This document shows, in pieces, positions 7,261 to 15,252 of a stretch of DNA of 49,407 nucleotides (positions are counted from its first letter, which is position 1; each line of letters starts with the position of its first letter). Source of the DNA: a virus. The stretch lies in the IMG/VR virus record IMGVR_UViG_3300024518_003403, positions 1-49,407 of that record; one strand, 5' to 3'. Below the pieces are notes generated by a model that was not told where the DNA came from, ran no database searches, and was given only the letters and a program-made list of their open reading frames with translations. A program made the position numbers and the translations under genes.

Positions 7261-9111
7261 ATGACGCTCCCCACCCGCGATAACACCTCATCCCCAAAGG
7301 TCTTCGGCTATGACATCGTGCTGGATTGGGGATCTGCCGCGACTGACTCGTTATATCTCAGGTCCGCGTCTGGGCCAGGCCGCAATCTCCTCACCACTAC
7401 TGGTCAGCCCCCCTCCAACCAGCTCCAAACCAACATCAACCCTGAGGATTTCCGCACTGAGCTAGGTCAGATCTTTTCTCGCGCAGTGTTCAGTGGCGGA
7501 GAAGGATTGGACCGCGCCCACCGCCCTGACGGTGACCAAACCGACTTCACTCGGTACTGGGATTCTCGCAATGTGGACGTGACCCCAGCCCGCCCAGGCG
7601 ACCCAGAACTGGTCAAACTCCTACACGACACATCCATCTCAGACGCCCAGGTTGAATCCAACCTGTATATGGCCAAGATCAACGACCAACTCTTCATGGC
7701 CCAGTCCACAGGAGTCAGGACATCCACCAACGCTGGATCTACCTGGACCAACACCAACCCTGCCATCGGCGCTCTCACTGGTCTCGCAGTAGCTGGCGAC
7801 GAACTCCACGCGGGGTCTGCCACAGACGTAGCCCAACGCAGCTCTGGCGGGTCCTGGAACAACACCTGGTCATCTCAAAACGTACCCAATGGAATCTGGG
7901 GAGCCAAAGGTCGCGTGATCGGAGCCGACTCAACTGCTTTGTATGAGGTCCGCGCGGCTGCTGGTTCAGTCCTTCTCCACACGCTGGGCACCAATGATGT
8001 CTGGGTAGATGTAACAGACGGGGGTTCAGCCATCCTCGCTGCAGCCACTGACGGCTACATCTACTCATTCGCTGAGGAAGAAGGGGAACTCACCCTCAAA
8101 GGCCAGACCCGCATTGAAGGGGAGGTCCCTACCTCAGTTGGGTTCTCCCAAGGTGTGGTGTTCATTGGCACTAGTGAAGACACCACTGCTGGAGGGAAGA
8201 TCGGTCGGATATGGAGGGCCATCCTTGTTGGTGTTCGCCTCCGAGAGGCCCAGCTCCTTCGTACATGGGGTGACGGCACAGAAACCCGCGACCGCTCCCC
8301 ACACCGCATCTGGCCCACTCGCGATTCAGTGTTTTGGGGAGTGATCGAAGACGGGAGTGAAACCCATCTATGGCGGTATCACCTGGCTACAGGCGGAGTC
8401 AGTCGAAACTTGGTTCTAGGGTCTTCCGGCCTTGTACGTGGTATTACCGTCGTGGACGACCGCCTGTTCGCCACCGTCGATGGAGCAGGCGCGTATGAGG
8501 AGAACGCGACCTATGCAACTAGTGGCTATCTGATTGGACCCCAAGCTGACTTCTACACAACCTCACCCAAGAACTGGGTGGGTGCGCGCGTAGACATCGG
8601 CAGTGTGGCAACCCCTCAACAGGTAGATCTCGACTACAGCACTGACCCAGCCGCTCTCACCGACTCCGCTCACGGCTCCTGGGTCAACATCATCTCCACT
8701 GTCGTTGTCCTCCCCACTGAGACTGCCATCTCCAACGTCAACTCTCGGTGGCTGCTCTCCAAGCTCACCCTCACCCCTAACGCGGGGCGTACAACCACCC
8801 CTGAAGTTCTCTCTTACTCCTTCAGGGCGCTTCACTCAGTAGAAGATGAGATCATGCAGATACCCGTGACAGTCTCTGATCTTGTGGAACTGCCTGGCCG
8901 CAAGCGCCTACGCGTTAGGGGTGAAGGTGAACGGGTCTATCAGGAACTACGAACCAGGGAGGGTAAGGGCATCCTGGTTGAGATGTTCAACCCAGCCATC
9001 AAGATCCGCGGTGTGTTGGAGTCGGTAGCCACCCCAGTCCAAGGCAAGACCTATCGTGGGAGCCAAACCACCTTCTCGGTCCTCACCATACGCGGGATCA
9101 AGGTGGCCTGA
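7261..9111 (+). CDS. Beta-propeller tail protein (tail nozzle-like)
   Basis: 616 aa. Residues ~130-420 contain repeated strand-turn units of the kind found in BNR/WD-like propellers (for example STNAGSTWTNTNP, SSGGSWNNTWSS and TDGYIYSFAEEEG). The flanking parts are beta-rich. The size and position after the connector are compatible with a tail nozzle of short-tailed phages, several of which are built around a propeller, or with a minor tail protein. The absence of a tape-measure gene favours a short tail. Its stop overlaps the fibre gene start (TGATG). Confidence 0.55.
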   Translation: MTLPTRDNTSSPKVFGYDIVLDWGSAATDSLYLRSASGPGRNLLTTTGQPPSNQLQTNINPEDFRTELGQIFSRAVFSGGEGLDRAHRPDGDQTDFTRYWDSRNVDVTPARPGDPELVKLLHDTSISDAQVESNLYMAKINDQLFMAQSTGVRTSTNAGSTWTNTNPAIGALTGLAVAGDELHAGSATDVAQRSSGGSWNNTWSSQNVPNGIWGAKGRVIGADSTALYEVRAAAGSVLLHTLGTNDVWVDVTDGGSAILAAATDGYIYSFAEEEGELTLKGQTRIEGEVPTSVGFSQGVVFIGTSEDTTAGGKIGRIWRAILVGVRLREAQLLRTWGDGTETRDRSPHRIWPTRDSVFWGVIEDGSETHLWRYHLATGGVSRNLVLGSSGLVRGITVVDDRLFATVDGAGAYEENATYATSGYLIGPQADFYTTSPKNWVGARVDIGSVATPQQVDLDYSTDPAALTDSAHGSWVNIISTVVVLPTETAISNVNSRWLLSKLTLTPNAGRTTTPEVLSYSFRALHSVEDEIMQIPVTVSDLVELPGRKRLRVRGEGERVYQELRTREGKGILVEMFNPAIKIRGVLESVATPVQGKTYRGSQTTFSVLTIRGIKVA

Positions 9112-10565
9112 TGGGGTTCAACGAAGACCTACGGGCGGTGTCGTTGAAAACCATTGCCCCTCACGAACATGACTTCAGTGAGATTTCAGGCACTGCCCGC
9201 ATCTCCAGTGCTGAGATCATCAGCCTGACAGCCACCAAACTCACAGCCGGAACCATTGACGCGTCGGTCATCACCGTCACCAATATCAACGCTGACAACA
9301 TCAACACTGGGACTTTGAACGCGTCAGTGGTGGCAGTCACCAACATCAATGCGACGAACATCAATACTGGGACCCTGGATGCGTCCATTGCCACCATCAC
9401 CAACCTGAACGCGACCAACATCAGCACAGGGACCCTCTCTGTTGATCGCCTAGCCATTGACTCCATCACCGTGGACAAGCTGGCAGCAGGGACCATTGGC
9501 ACCCACATCATCAAGCTGTCCAACTCGGCATCATCCCGGATCGAATCCAACGACGGGACCAGCCTGATCATCAGGGGTAATGGGACCATTGTCGCCACCT
9601 CTGCCACTATCACCGGTTCGATTACTGCCACATCAGGATCGTTGTCTGGGCTAACTGTGCCCGGCAACCTAACAATGTCCGGTACGGGTGTGTATAGAAC
9701 GTCATCGTCGGGTCAACGTATCGAGATAACGTCTGCTAACTCAGGTCAGATGGATTTTTACACCGGTGCCACTTTGGTCAAGACAGAAGTGGAAGCGTTT
9801 GCAGAGACAACCGCTGTTACAGATTACGGCGGATTAGAGATCCGCGCGGGGGTGGACACTGGCCGCAATGAAGGCCGGTTCCGTGTCAGCTCACAATCAC
9901 CCGACAACGATGAGTTCTCGTTTGGTACTGGCGGTGCTGCTGCTGCTGTGTATGCGTCTGGTGAAGCTGGCCAATTCGATTCAATGTTGGTGTTGGCCGC
10001 GGGCCTAGCCACCGATTCCCTAAAAGGCATGGTCGTCTGGCAACGCAACACTTCCGATACCGGCATTGAGATTGTGACGGGGACGACTCTGGCGGGGGCA
10101 ACGACCCAATCGACGTTCGACGCTGATGGGACGATCACAATCAAAGGGGCCACTGTTAACGGTGATATCAACCTGCAAGACGGCGGAGTCACCGAATGGA
10201 CAATGAAAGCCCACACCAACGACAACTTCCAGCTCCTCGATGATGGTTCTGTCGTCCGGTTGGTGTTCGCGCAAGCCACCGGTGACTTCACAATCCAAGA
10301 CGATGCCGGTAACGCTGTCATCGACTACGACGACGCCGGGAACGCCATCAACTTTCACCCGAACGTCGGCAACCTGCGAGCCATCATTGATGCTTCCAAA
10401 GCAGACTTTGACCAGGGTGGCCAAGAGTTTCGGCTAGTCCTCCCTGTCAAAACCACAACTGGTGATGTGGGGACTCCCGAAGAAGGTGCCATTGTGGTCA
10501 ACACATTCGACAACAACGTCCAAGTGTTTGCTGATGCTGCATGGCGTTCTCTGGGATCATGGTAG
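9111..10565 (+). CDS. Tail fibre with N-terminal triple-beta-type repeats
   Basis: 484 aa. The N-terminus (~1-40) probably anchors to the tail. Residues ~45-130 are three to four degenerate repeats of about 19-20 aa, each with an ATNINTGTLDAS-like core and Val/Ile-Thr-Asn pairs, typical of trimeric fibre shafts. The middle is Gly/Thr/Ser-rich beta (TITGSITATSGSLSG). The C-terminus ends with a short domain (TPEEGAIVVNTFDNNVQVF, then WRSLGSW) like those closing many phage fibres. It probably contacts the host surface. Confidence 0.75.
   Translation: MGFNEDLRAVSLKTIAPHEHDFSEISGTARISSAEIISLTATKLTAGTIDASVITVTNINADNINTGTLNASVVAVTNINATNINTGTLDASIATITNLNATNISTGTLSVDRLAIDSITVDKLAAGTIGTHIIKLSNSASSRIESNDGTSLIIRGNGTIVATSATITGSITATSGSLSGLTVPGNLTMSGTGVYRTSSSGQRIEITSANSGQMDFYTGATLVKTEVEAFAETTAVTDYGGLEIRAGVDTGRNEGRFRVSSQSPDNDEFSFGTGGAAAAVYASGEAGQFDSMLVLAAGLATDSLKGMVVWQRNTSDTGIEIVTGTTLAGATTQSTFDADGTITIKGATVNGDINLQDGGVTEWTMKAHTNDNFQLLDDGSVVRLVFAQATGDFTIQDDAGNAVIDYDDAGNAINFHPNVGNLRAIIDASKADFDQGGQEFRLVLPVKTTTGDVGTPEEGAIVVNTFDNNVQVFADAAWRSLGSW
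9247..9440 (+). repeat. Tandem ~60-bp repeats encoding the fibre shaft
   Basis: About three copies of a 57-60 bp unit, each with a variant of AACATCAACACTGGGAC followed by GCGTC and CACCAACATCAA. They encode the repeated shaft motif of the fibre. Such in-frame repeats can change number by recombination. Confidence 0.65.
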
Positions 10566-10575
10566 AAAGGATCAC

Positions 10576-10740
10576 ATGGATCTGACATTCAACACCAAGC
10601 TAGCCCTGGAGATCCTTCAGGCTAAAGCTGCTACCAACCCTCTACTCGCTGCTCAGATCGAAGCTGCGATCTGGGAAGCCATCGCGCGAACCGAAGATCC
10701 CCCACCCACCCCCGATCCTGAAACCCTCCCTGATGAATGA
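10576..10740 (+). CDS. Small hypothetical protein upstream of lysis cassette
   Basis: 54 aa, starting at an ATG preceded by AAAGGA. An amphipathic, Ala/Leu-rich helix (residues ~7-40) is followed by a Pro/Asp/Glu tail. No family is recognised. It ends in ATGAATGA, overlapping the next gene. It may belong to the fibre or to the lysis group. Confidence 0.55.
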   Translation: MDLTFNTKLALEILQAKAATNPLLAAQIEAAIWEAIARTEDPPPTPDPETLPDE

Positions 10741-11020
10741 CCACAACCACCCCTCCTGCCATGACGAACACGCCGAGATCAGACAAGCCATAGATGACCA
10801 CACCCACCAGGAACTCGAAGCGGTGGACCGGATCATCGTGCTGCTGGAGGGGCCAGTTGATGGTGAGAACCTGGATGGCACCCCCAAGCACGATGGCTCC
10901 CAGGGGCTAGTTGGCAAGGTTGATGAACTGATTGAGCGGGGGGTCAAGATCCGCATCCCCTGGTTCAAGATTGGCACCTTCACAGGTGGGGTGATCCTGG
11001 CCATCTGGGGGATCGTGTGA
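10733..11020 (+). CDS. XhlA-like membrane protein (holin accessory candidate)
   Basis: 95 aa. A His/Asp-rich N-terminus and helical, probably coiled-coil middle are followed by one C-terminal membrane segment (residues ~78-95, IGTFTGGVILAIWGIV). That layout resembles XhlA-type proteins, which pair with a holin and endolysin. It overlaps the genes on both sides (ATGAATGA upstream, GTGA downstream) and sits in front of the endolysin and a two-TM holin candidate. Confidence 0.5.
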   Translation: MNDHNHPSCHDEHAEIRQAIDDHTHQELEAVDRIIVLLEGPVDGENLDGTPKHDGSQGLVGKVDELIERGVKIRIPWFKIGTFTGGVILAIWGIV

Positions 11021-11613
11021 GAAGGACGATCTTGGGTCTAGGTGTTCTGCTGATCTTGGTCACACCTGTTACACTCGTCATCGCGGAACCTAGTCTCCGC
11101 CCATGTGAGAATCCAGCAGCAGAGAGGGTTGCAAGATGTCAGAACACCACCACAACGGGATCAATTTCAATCACGACGATTTCCACCACCACCACGGTGA
11201 CAACAACTCCACCCTCATCCACCAGCACCGCTATACCGACCCCCTCCACCGTCACTACCTCGACGCTCTCGACTCAAACTTCGGTCCCGACGACTGTTAC
11301 GACGGTATTGGCCCAGCCGATCACTTCCACCACCCTTCCGCCAAGCACACCAGGCGTGACCCTCACCCCATCGCCACCGTCCTTGTCTCCGTCCCCAACA
11401 TCAACCGTGGCGACCTCACCTCCCGCGTCACCAGCATCAACCCTCCCTCCCAGCTCACCTTCTTCATCGAACCCTGAACCCTCAACCTGGCCAAACTGGG
11501 TAGTGGGTGGAATCCTTACCGCCCTCATCCCTTGGGCTATCTGGCTACGGTGGGGTGTGCGAATCAACTCATGGAGAAAACGAATCTGGAGGAAGATCCA
11601 TGGCGGCGAGTAG
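11017..11613 (+). CDS. Mucin-like Thr/Ser/Pro-rich membrane protein in lysis cassette
   Basis: 198 aa, GTG start inside the upstream stop (GTGA). Residues 1-24 form a signal peptide or anchor (charged N-end, then a Leu/Ile/Val core). Residues ~40-155 are almost only Thr, Ser and Pro. Residues ~160-178 are a second hydrophobic segment (WVVGGILTALIPWAIWL), followed by a strongly basic tail. The two membrane ends with an extended extracytoplasmic linker recall a unimolecular spanin, but no lipobox cysteine is visible. It may instead be a wall-spanning lysis factor. The linker could be O-glycosylated in some hosts. The endolysin start lies inside its 3' end. Confidence 0.55.
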   Translation: MRRTILGLGVLLILVTPVTLVIAEPSLRPCENPAAERVARCQNTTTTGSISITTISTTTTVTTTPPSSTSTAIPTPSTVTTSTLSTQTSVPTTVTTVLAQPITSTTLPPSTPGVTLTPSPPSLSPSPTSTVATSPPASPASTLPPSSPSSSNPEPSTWPNWVVGGILTALIPWAIWLRWGVRINSWRKRIWRKIHGGE

Positions 11614-12226
11614 CAGTCAGCTGAGAACCTGGTGGGCGAAGTACAAGTGCGAGACGAAGCTCCTGGAACACATCGAGTTCTTCGGTCGGGGGATAGGTGG
11701 GGTGGCAGCCCCTACCGTTGAGGCATACGCAGCTTTGGAGATGGCGCTGGAAACTACCGGCTACGACCCCACCTCACGCTGGGCATACAACTGCCGTCCC
11801 ACCTCCTCTGGACTCCCCTCCCTCCATGGCTTCGGCATCGCCATCGACATCGACCCGAAGCTCAACCCGTTCACCACCCGACCCTTTTCATGGGACGAAA
11901 CTGATTTCACTCCTGCCCAGATCAAGGCAGTGGAGGGCATCAAGACGACCCAAGGCAACCAGCAGTGGGCGTGGGGTGGCCGGTGGAACTCCATCCGCGA
12001 CTACATGCACTTCCAGATTGATCGCCCACCAACTGATGTAGAGGTCGATTGGTCCACGGTCACCGGACATACCCCTGCCGGTCCGCGTCCGCCAGCTCCC
12101 TGGGCAGCCGACTCCTGGAACAAGGCCATCGCCAAAGGTCTAGTCAAGCCATCCGCCAACCCACATGCCCGGCCGAAAGCACAACGGATCATGTCGTGGC
12201 TGGATAAGCTGGGCGAACTCGACTGA
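11600..12226 (+). CDS. Endolysin, M15 D-Ala-D-Ala/L-Ala-D-Glu peptidase
   Basis: 208 aa from the ATG at 11600. That start follows GGAGG by a good distance and overlaps the upstream gene by 14 nt. The M15 zinc site is clear: SLHGFGIAIDID (His ~75, Asp ~83) and YMHFQI (His ~137). The enzyme cuts the peptide part of peptidoglycan. After a Pro-rich linker, residues ~165-208 (WAADSWNKAIAKGLV and following) resemble a short SLH-like wall-binding module. There is no signal peptide, so release would depend on the neighbouring membrane proteins. Confidence 0.85.
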   Translation: MAASSSQLRTWWAKYKCETKLLEHIEFFGRGIGGVAAPTVEAYAALEMALETTGYDPTSRWAYNCRPTSSGLPSLHGFGIAIDIDPKLNPFTTRPFSWDETDFTPAQIKAVEGIKTTQGNQQWAWGGRWNSIRDYMHFQIDRPPTDVEVDWSTVTGHTPAGPRPPAPWAADSWNKAIAKGLVKPSANPHARPKAQRIMSWLDKLGELD

Positions 12227-12237
12227 AGGGGCCAGCC

Positions 12238-12426
12238 ATGTGGCCAGTAGTAAAGCGATTCATCTTTGACGCTAGCTTTGCGCTGGCTGTCCTCGGTTCG
12301 GTGCTTGCATCGACGTTGGGCGAGGTGGTCAACCCCCCGGTGTGGCTGCGCGTCTCGTCTGTCGTGGTGATTCTGGCGGCTGGCCTGTACAAAGCGCCGG
12401 AAGTAGCTGATCCCCCCAGTACCTGA
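12238..12426 (+). CDS. Holin candidate, two membrane segments
   Basis: 62 aa, preceded by AAGGGG. The sequence shows a charged start, a hydrophobic helix at residues ~10-32, a Pro-rich turn (NPPVW), a second helix at ~36-52, and a short polar tail. Small two-TM proteins next to an endolysin are typical holins. It is the last rightward gene of this operon. Confidence 0.65.
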   Translation: MWPVVKRFIFDASFALAVLGSVLASTLGEVVNPPVWLRVSSVVVILAAGLYKAPEVADPPST

Positions 12427-12473
12427 TCCCACCCCTGATCAAGCAAGGGCAGAGAAACGGGCTGACAGCGTAT

Positions 12474-12487
12474 CCCCTGGTCAGGGG
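12474..12487. terminator. Bidirectional hairpin between converging operons
   Basis: CCCCT (12474-12478) and AGGGG (12483-12487) form a short stem with loop GGTC, followed by TTT on the plus strand. It sits between the rightward lysis genes and the end of the leftward early operon and overlaps the stop codon of the leftward gene. It is short, so termination strength is uncertain. Confidence 0.4.
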
Positions 12488-12684
12488 TTTGCCAACGTCC
12501 AATTCCCCCAACATCCACACGTACAGGTCATCATGTCATCCAAAATCCCCTGTTTCTGCATCCGTCGCGCCTTGGCAAGAGCAACCTTGCGGGGTACGCC
12601 AAGGATTTCCGCAACCCTGCTAGATCCGGTGGATTGACGGACCGCTGCTATGAAGTCTTCGGTGGTGATGTCTTTAGCCTGCAT
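12481..12684 (-). CDS. Small helix-turn-helix DNA-binding protein
   Basis: 67 aa starting at the ATG at 12684. Longer upstream extensions would run into the tailspike gene, which ends at 12686. Residues ~20-45 (GSSRVAEILGVPRKVALAKARRM) read as a helix-turn-helix. The C-terminus has CTCGCW. It is probably a regulator, and it is the promoter-distal last gene of the leftward operon, so it would be made late in early expression. Confidence 0.55.
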   Translation of the reverse strand: MQAKDITTEDFIAAVRQSTGSSRVAEILGVPRKVALAKARRMQKQGILDDMMTCTCGCWGNWTLANP

Positions 12685-12685
12685 G

Positions 12686-13756
12686 TCAATTGACCGGGAT
12701 GACGAAGTGTTCCTGATCCGCTGCCGACAAGTGATCAATATCACCCTCATTCAGACCAGTGTTGTGGACGAACCCAAACCGGGCAGCTCCATCCTCCACG
12801 TCAACCACCGTCTTCCAGCTTGACTTGTTCGCGATTGAGTGACCGACGTACTGCAACCACCTGGAGTGACTGCCCACGATGATCGCATGAGCGTCATTGC
12901 TGATTAGTCCGGCCCCTGACTTGTTCTCAGTAGACCCGCCAATCACCAGCACCTCTTCACTATCAATGTCCCAGTTCTTCTCAGCGAACTGGCTATGGAC
13001 ATCAATGAAGGTGAAGTTGTTGGCCTTGGATGACGTGCCCCCGCCACCAGTGTCTAGCTGCACACCAGTAGTCCCTGCCAGCCCAGTCCCGTACACCCAC
13101 CCATGCATGAACAGATGATCGGGTGATCCCCGCTGTGCCCAGATCCCCTTCTTCCGGTAGTGCTTGAAGAAGAAGTTGATGCCAGCTGAGTACTGCCCGT
13201 CGTAGTTTCTCCCTGCTGCATCCTCAGTCACCCACCCATACTCCGGGCTGCCAATCGCAGAGATGTCCTGCATCCAGGAGCAATTCCCCCCCAGCATGCG
13301 GAAGGCGGGGCCAGGCCGACCCAAGCAATCGACCTGTAACCCCGCGACCTTCCCTCCCCACCATGCATTCCGCCCGCTGCCGAAATCATTGTCGTACTTG
13401 CCGCCGTCCACGAAGTCCCAGCCTGGTCCGTCATGAGCCTTCAGAAATGTGGTCCGTGATCTACTCCATGGGTTGAGGTAGCCCGCGACTGTCAGGTTCA
13501 GCCCAGGCGCGCGGATCAACGTGTCGGTTACCGGGATCCCCTCACCATGCCCATCGAAGTGAATGTCCCCACCTTTCTTCTCATCCATCAGCGTCCACAT
13601 GGCGTCGTTGATATCTGAAGTGGTCCAATCCGGGTCCACATGATGGTCGTGGTCTAGGCACTGGTCGATGGGGCTGGGGGGTGTGCTGCCAGCCTCTAGC
13701 TCAACCACTCTCGCCATCAGCGCATTGAACTGAGCCATGTTGGGGACGCGGGGCAT
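12686..13756 (-). CDS. Beta-helix tailspike / polysaccharide depolymerase candidate
   Basis: 356 aa. Residues ~5-25 are a short coiled-coil-like start (FNALMARVVELEAG). The middle has a pectate-lyase-like entry (DINDAMWTLMDE, then GGDIHFDGHGEGIPVTD), followed by long stretches of short strands and Asn/Gly turns characteristic of right-handed parallel beta-helices (NNFTFIDVHSQFAEKNWDI, EEVLVIGGSTENKSGAG). Such proteins bind or cut host surface polysaccharide. It is unusual in lying on the leftward strand with the early genes instead of in the rightward tail module. No catalytic residues could be assigned. Confidence 0.6.
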   Translation of the reverse strand: MPRVPNMAQFNALMARVVELEAGSTPPSPIDQCLDHDHHVDPDWTTSDINDAMWTLMDEKKGGDIHFDGHGEGIPVTDTLIRAPGLNLTVAGYLNPWSRSRTTFLKAHDGPGWDFVDGGKYDNDFGSGRNAWWGGKVAGLQVDCLGRPGPAFRMLGGNCSWMQDISAIGSPEYGWVTEDAAGRNYDGQYSAGINFFFKHYRKKGIWAQRGSPDHLFMHGWVYGTGLAGTTGVQLDTGGGGTSSKANNFTFIDVHSQFAEKNWDIDSEEVLVIGGSTENKSGAGLISNDAHAIIVGSHSRWLQYVGHSIANKSSWKTVVDVEDGAARFGFVHNTGLNEGDIDHLSAADQEHFVIPVN

Positions 13757-13765
13757 ATCAGATCC

Positions 13766-13834
13766 TCACTCTGGGAGACGCAGCCAAGTGTAGATGAAGA
13801 TGGATGCCAGCACGATGAAGATGGCTGTGGTCAT
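13766..13834 (-). CDS. Tiny single-membrane-segment peptide
   Basis: 22 aa, ATG to TGA, almost wholly one hydrophobic helix (TTAIFIVLASIFIYTWL) with a charged end. It fills the gap between the tailspike and the next gene on the same strand. There is no clear ribosome site, so it is a candidate small membrane protein, not a certain one. Confidence 0.35.
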   Translation of the reverse strand: MTTAIFIVLASIFIYTWLRLPE

Positions 13835-13844
13835 GTGTTGACAA

Positions 13845-14075
13845 TCATGGACCTGGGTCTCCTTCAACGTTATTGCGTAGACCCGCAGCCTCAAACTCCA
13901 GCATGCCCAAGATTGTCCAGTTGGGAAGATCGTTGGTTATCAACATGATTGTGTGCGCGCCGTTGGTTGGGATCACTTCCATGAGGAGAACAGCCTTAGT
14001 GACCATTGCTGGTTCACCGTAATGGTCATCGACTAGGTGTTGTGAAGCATCCATTAGATCAGCGGCATAAGTCAT
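13845..14075 (-). CDS. Conserved-looking small hypothetical protein
   Basis: 76 aa with a strong GGAGGAG site before the ATG. Two beta-like segments (AVLLMEVIPTNGAHTIMLITND) are followed by LPNWTILGMLEFEA, which would form a helix. No family is recognised. The upstream gene ends four bases inside its start (ATGA overlap). Confidence 0.6.
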   Translation of the reverse strand: MTYAADLMDASQHLVDDHYGEPAMVTKAVLLMEVIPTNGAHTIMLITNDLPNWTILGMLEFEAAGLRNNVEGDPGP

Positions 14076-14332
14076 GTTGTCTCCTCCAATGGGATCACGA
14101 CGTAACGGCCAGGACTGCCCTTTCCGACGTGGATGTATCGGTTATCCGCAGTCCCACGGATACGGACATCGTGTCGGATCTTGTCGGGGTTGAGGCCCGA
14201 CCCGCCACACACCCTGCATGCGTGGGCAGGTGGGGGAAGGTGCGTGTAGTCGGCGCATATCGCTGGGCAGTCGGTCCTGCCTTTGCCATCGCAGCGTTCG
14301 CAGATGGCGGGTTTCAGGGCATCAGGAATCAT
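14072..14332 (-). CDS. DnaJ-like zinc-ribbon protein
   Basis: 86 aa from the ATG at 14332, chosen because GAGGTG lies six bases before it. A CxxCxGxG motif (CERCDGKG) and a second CRVCGGSG pair match the zinc repeats of DnaJ-type proteins and many small phage proteins. A C-terminal RYVVIPLEETT follows. It probably binds nucleic acid or protein; its role is unknown. Confidence 0.6.
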   Translation of the reverse strand: MIPDALKPAICERCDGKGRTDCPAICADYTHLPPPAHACRVCGGSGLNPDKIRHDVRIRGTADNRYIHVGKGSPGRYVVIPLEETT

Positions 14333-14474
14333 CAGACACCTCGGCTTGGTAATCGACGGCCACTCCGAGAGTTGGCAGAAACGCCTCCAATACAAGCGTT
14401 GCTTCCTCTGCCGTGTCTGATACGAGAAGCTCTGCCAGCTTCGTCAGGTCAGCATATGTAATCGTGTCGCTCAT
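14322..14474 (-). CDS. Small acidic hypothetical protein
   Basis: 50 aa, ATG preceded by GGAGG. The protein is mainly helical with Leu/Ala repeats (DLTKLAELLVSDTAEEATLV) and an acidic end. It overlaps the next gene's start by 11 nt. Its initiation region (GAGTGGAGGATCGAATGAG) is duplicated at the next gene upstream. Confidence 0.55.
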   Translation of the reverse strand: MSDTITYADLTKLAELLVSDTAEEATLVLEAFLPTLGVAVDYQAEVSDDS

Positions 14475-14634
14475 TCGATCCTCCACTCAGTCATCAGACA
14501 CCTCGGTCCATTCAGGAGACGTGCATTCGCACTTACTGCAACCCGTCCACCACTCGGCGGTGGAAGAATCGAAAGTGTGATCCTCTGGTGCGTGACTACA
14601 TTCGCAGCGATAGCTCATTCGATCCTCCACTCAG
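14472..14634 (-). repeat. Duplicated translation-initiation cassette
   Basis: The plus-strand string TCATTCGATCCTCCACTCAG occurs at 14471-14490 and again at 14615-14634. It carries the ATG, GGAGG and upstream bases of two adjacent leftward genes. A second duplicated string, TCATCAGACACCTCGG, lies at the 3' ends of both genes. The two genes may derive from a small duplication that kept only the edges recognisable. Confidence 0.6.
14487..14618 (-). CDS. Small Cys/Trp-rich putative zinc protein
   Basis: 43 aa, ATG with GGAGG. Cys residues near positions 5 and 7 and a CSKCEC cluster near 30 suggest metal binding. The C-terminal EVSDD repeats the end of the neighbouring 50-aa protein, because the DNA around both 3' ends (GACACCTCGG on the plus strand) is repeated. 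The stop of the upstream gene overlaps its start (ATGA). Confidence 0.55.
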   Translation of the reverse strand: MSYRCECSHAPEDHTFDSSTAEWWTGCSKCECTSPEWTEVSDD

Positions 14635-14956
14635 ACGGCAACGCAATCAGAGCGCCGATTCGCCCGACCATCTCGCCAACAGTGTGCCCGTCCGCATACA
14701 GCAGCCCGTCACCTGTGTCGGTGACCGTATGAGGGCCAGGGCACTTGGTCGGCTTCGGGCATGGGTCCGAAACGGGATCACCAACGATGGGTCGGTTCTC
14801 CCTTTCGCATCGGAACCCCGTCCCGCCGCATGGTTCGTGTGCTATCACAGCAGCGACGCCCGCAGCCCACGCCTCGGCAGCGATCTTCTCCTCGACTACC
14901 GATGGGTACAACCACTCCTCGATCACCTTGGCGATGGCTTCGATGGCCTTACTCAT
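14615..14956 (-). CDS. Hypothetical protein with Cys-containing middle
   Basis: 113 aa from the ATG at 14956, which has GGAGG upstream. The N-terminal ~45 residues are helical (AIAKVIEEWLYPSVVEEKIAAEAW). A CGGTGFRCE and CPKPTKCPG region is a possible zinc site. A Gly-rich C-terminal part follows. No family is recognised. It is joined to its neighbours by ATGA overlaps. Confidence 0.55.
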   Translation of the reverse strand: MSKAIEAIAKVIEEWLYPSVVEEKIAAEAWAAGVAAVIAHEPCGGTGFRCERENRPIVGDPVSDPCPKPTKCPGPHTVTDTGDGLLYADGHTVGEMVGRIGALIALPSEWRIE

Positions 14957-15252
14957 TCGTCTACCTCCACGATCCCCAACACACGCCACACGTCGTCACA
15001 GAACCAGCGCCAGGTCCGCTCGGCAGGGTTGAGCTGGTCGTCTAAGTCACGTTCGGTCATCCACCATTCGGGTGGGTCGGGGTACAGGAACCCGAGACCA
15101 TCGCACGTCGTGCAGTCTTGGGGGCGTGAGTAGAACTGAGGGTTGGGGCAGCGGCGGGGCAGGATGCGAGTTACGTCGAATGGTTCAGGAAACGACAGCA
15201 AGTGTTGGCTTGCCATAACCAATACGTCCTCGGCGTATAGGGTGGGCTTCAT
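14953..15252 (-). CDS. Hypothetical zinc-ribbon-like protein
   Basis: 99 aa. A CPNP and CTTCDGLGFLYPDPPEW stretch resembles the CxxCxGxG ribbons of neighbouring genes. It is followed by an acidic, Trp-rich C-terminus. ATGA overlaps join it to both sides. The several ribbon proteins in this operon may be members of one expanded group. Confidence 0.55.
   Translation of the reverse strand: MKPTLYAEDVLVMASQHLLSFPEPFDVTRILPRRCPNPQFYSRPQDCTTCDGLGFLYPDPPEWWMTERDLDDQLNPAERTWRWFCDDVWRVLGIVEVDE

Noticed and set aside
7261-10565. Tape-measure protein or long-tail module
   Set aside because: No long coiled-coil tape-measure gene, tube or sheath protein is present; the order fits a short tail.
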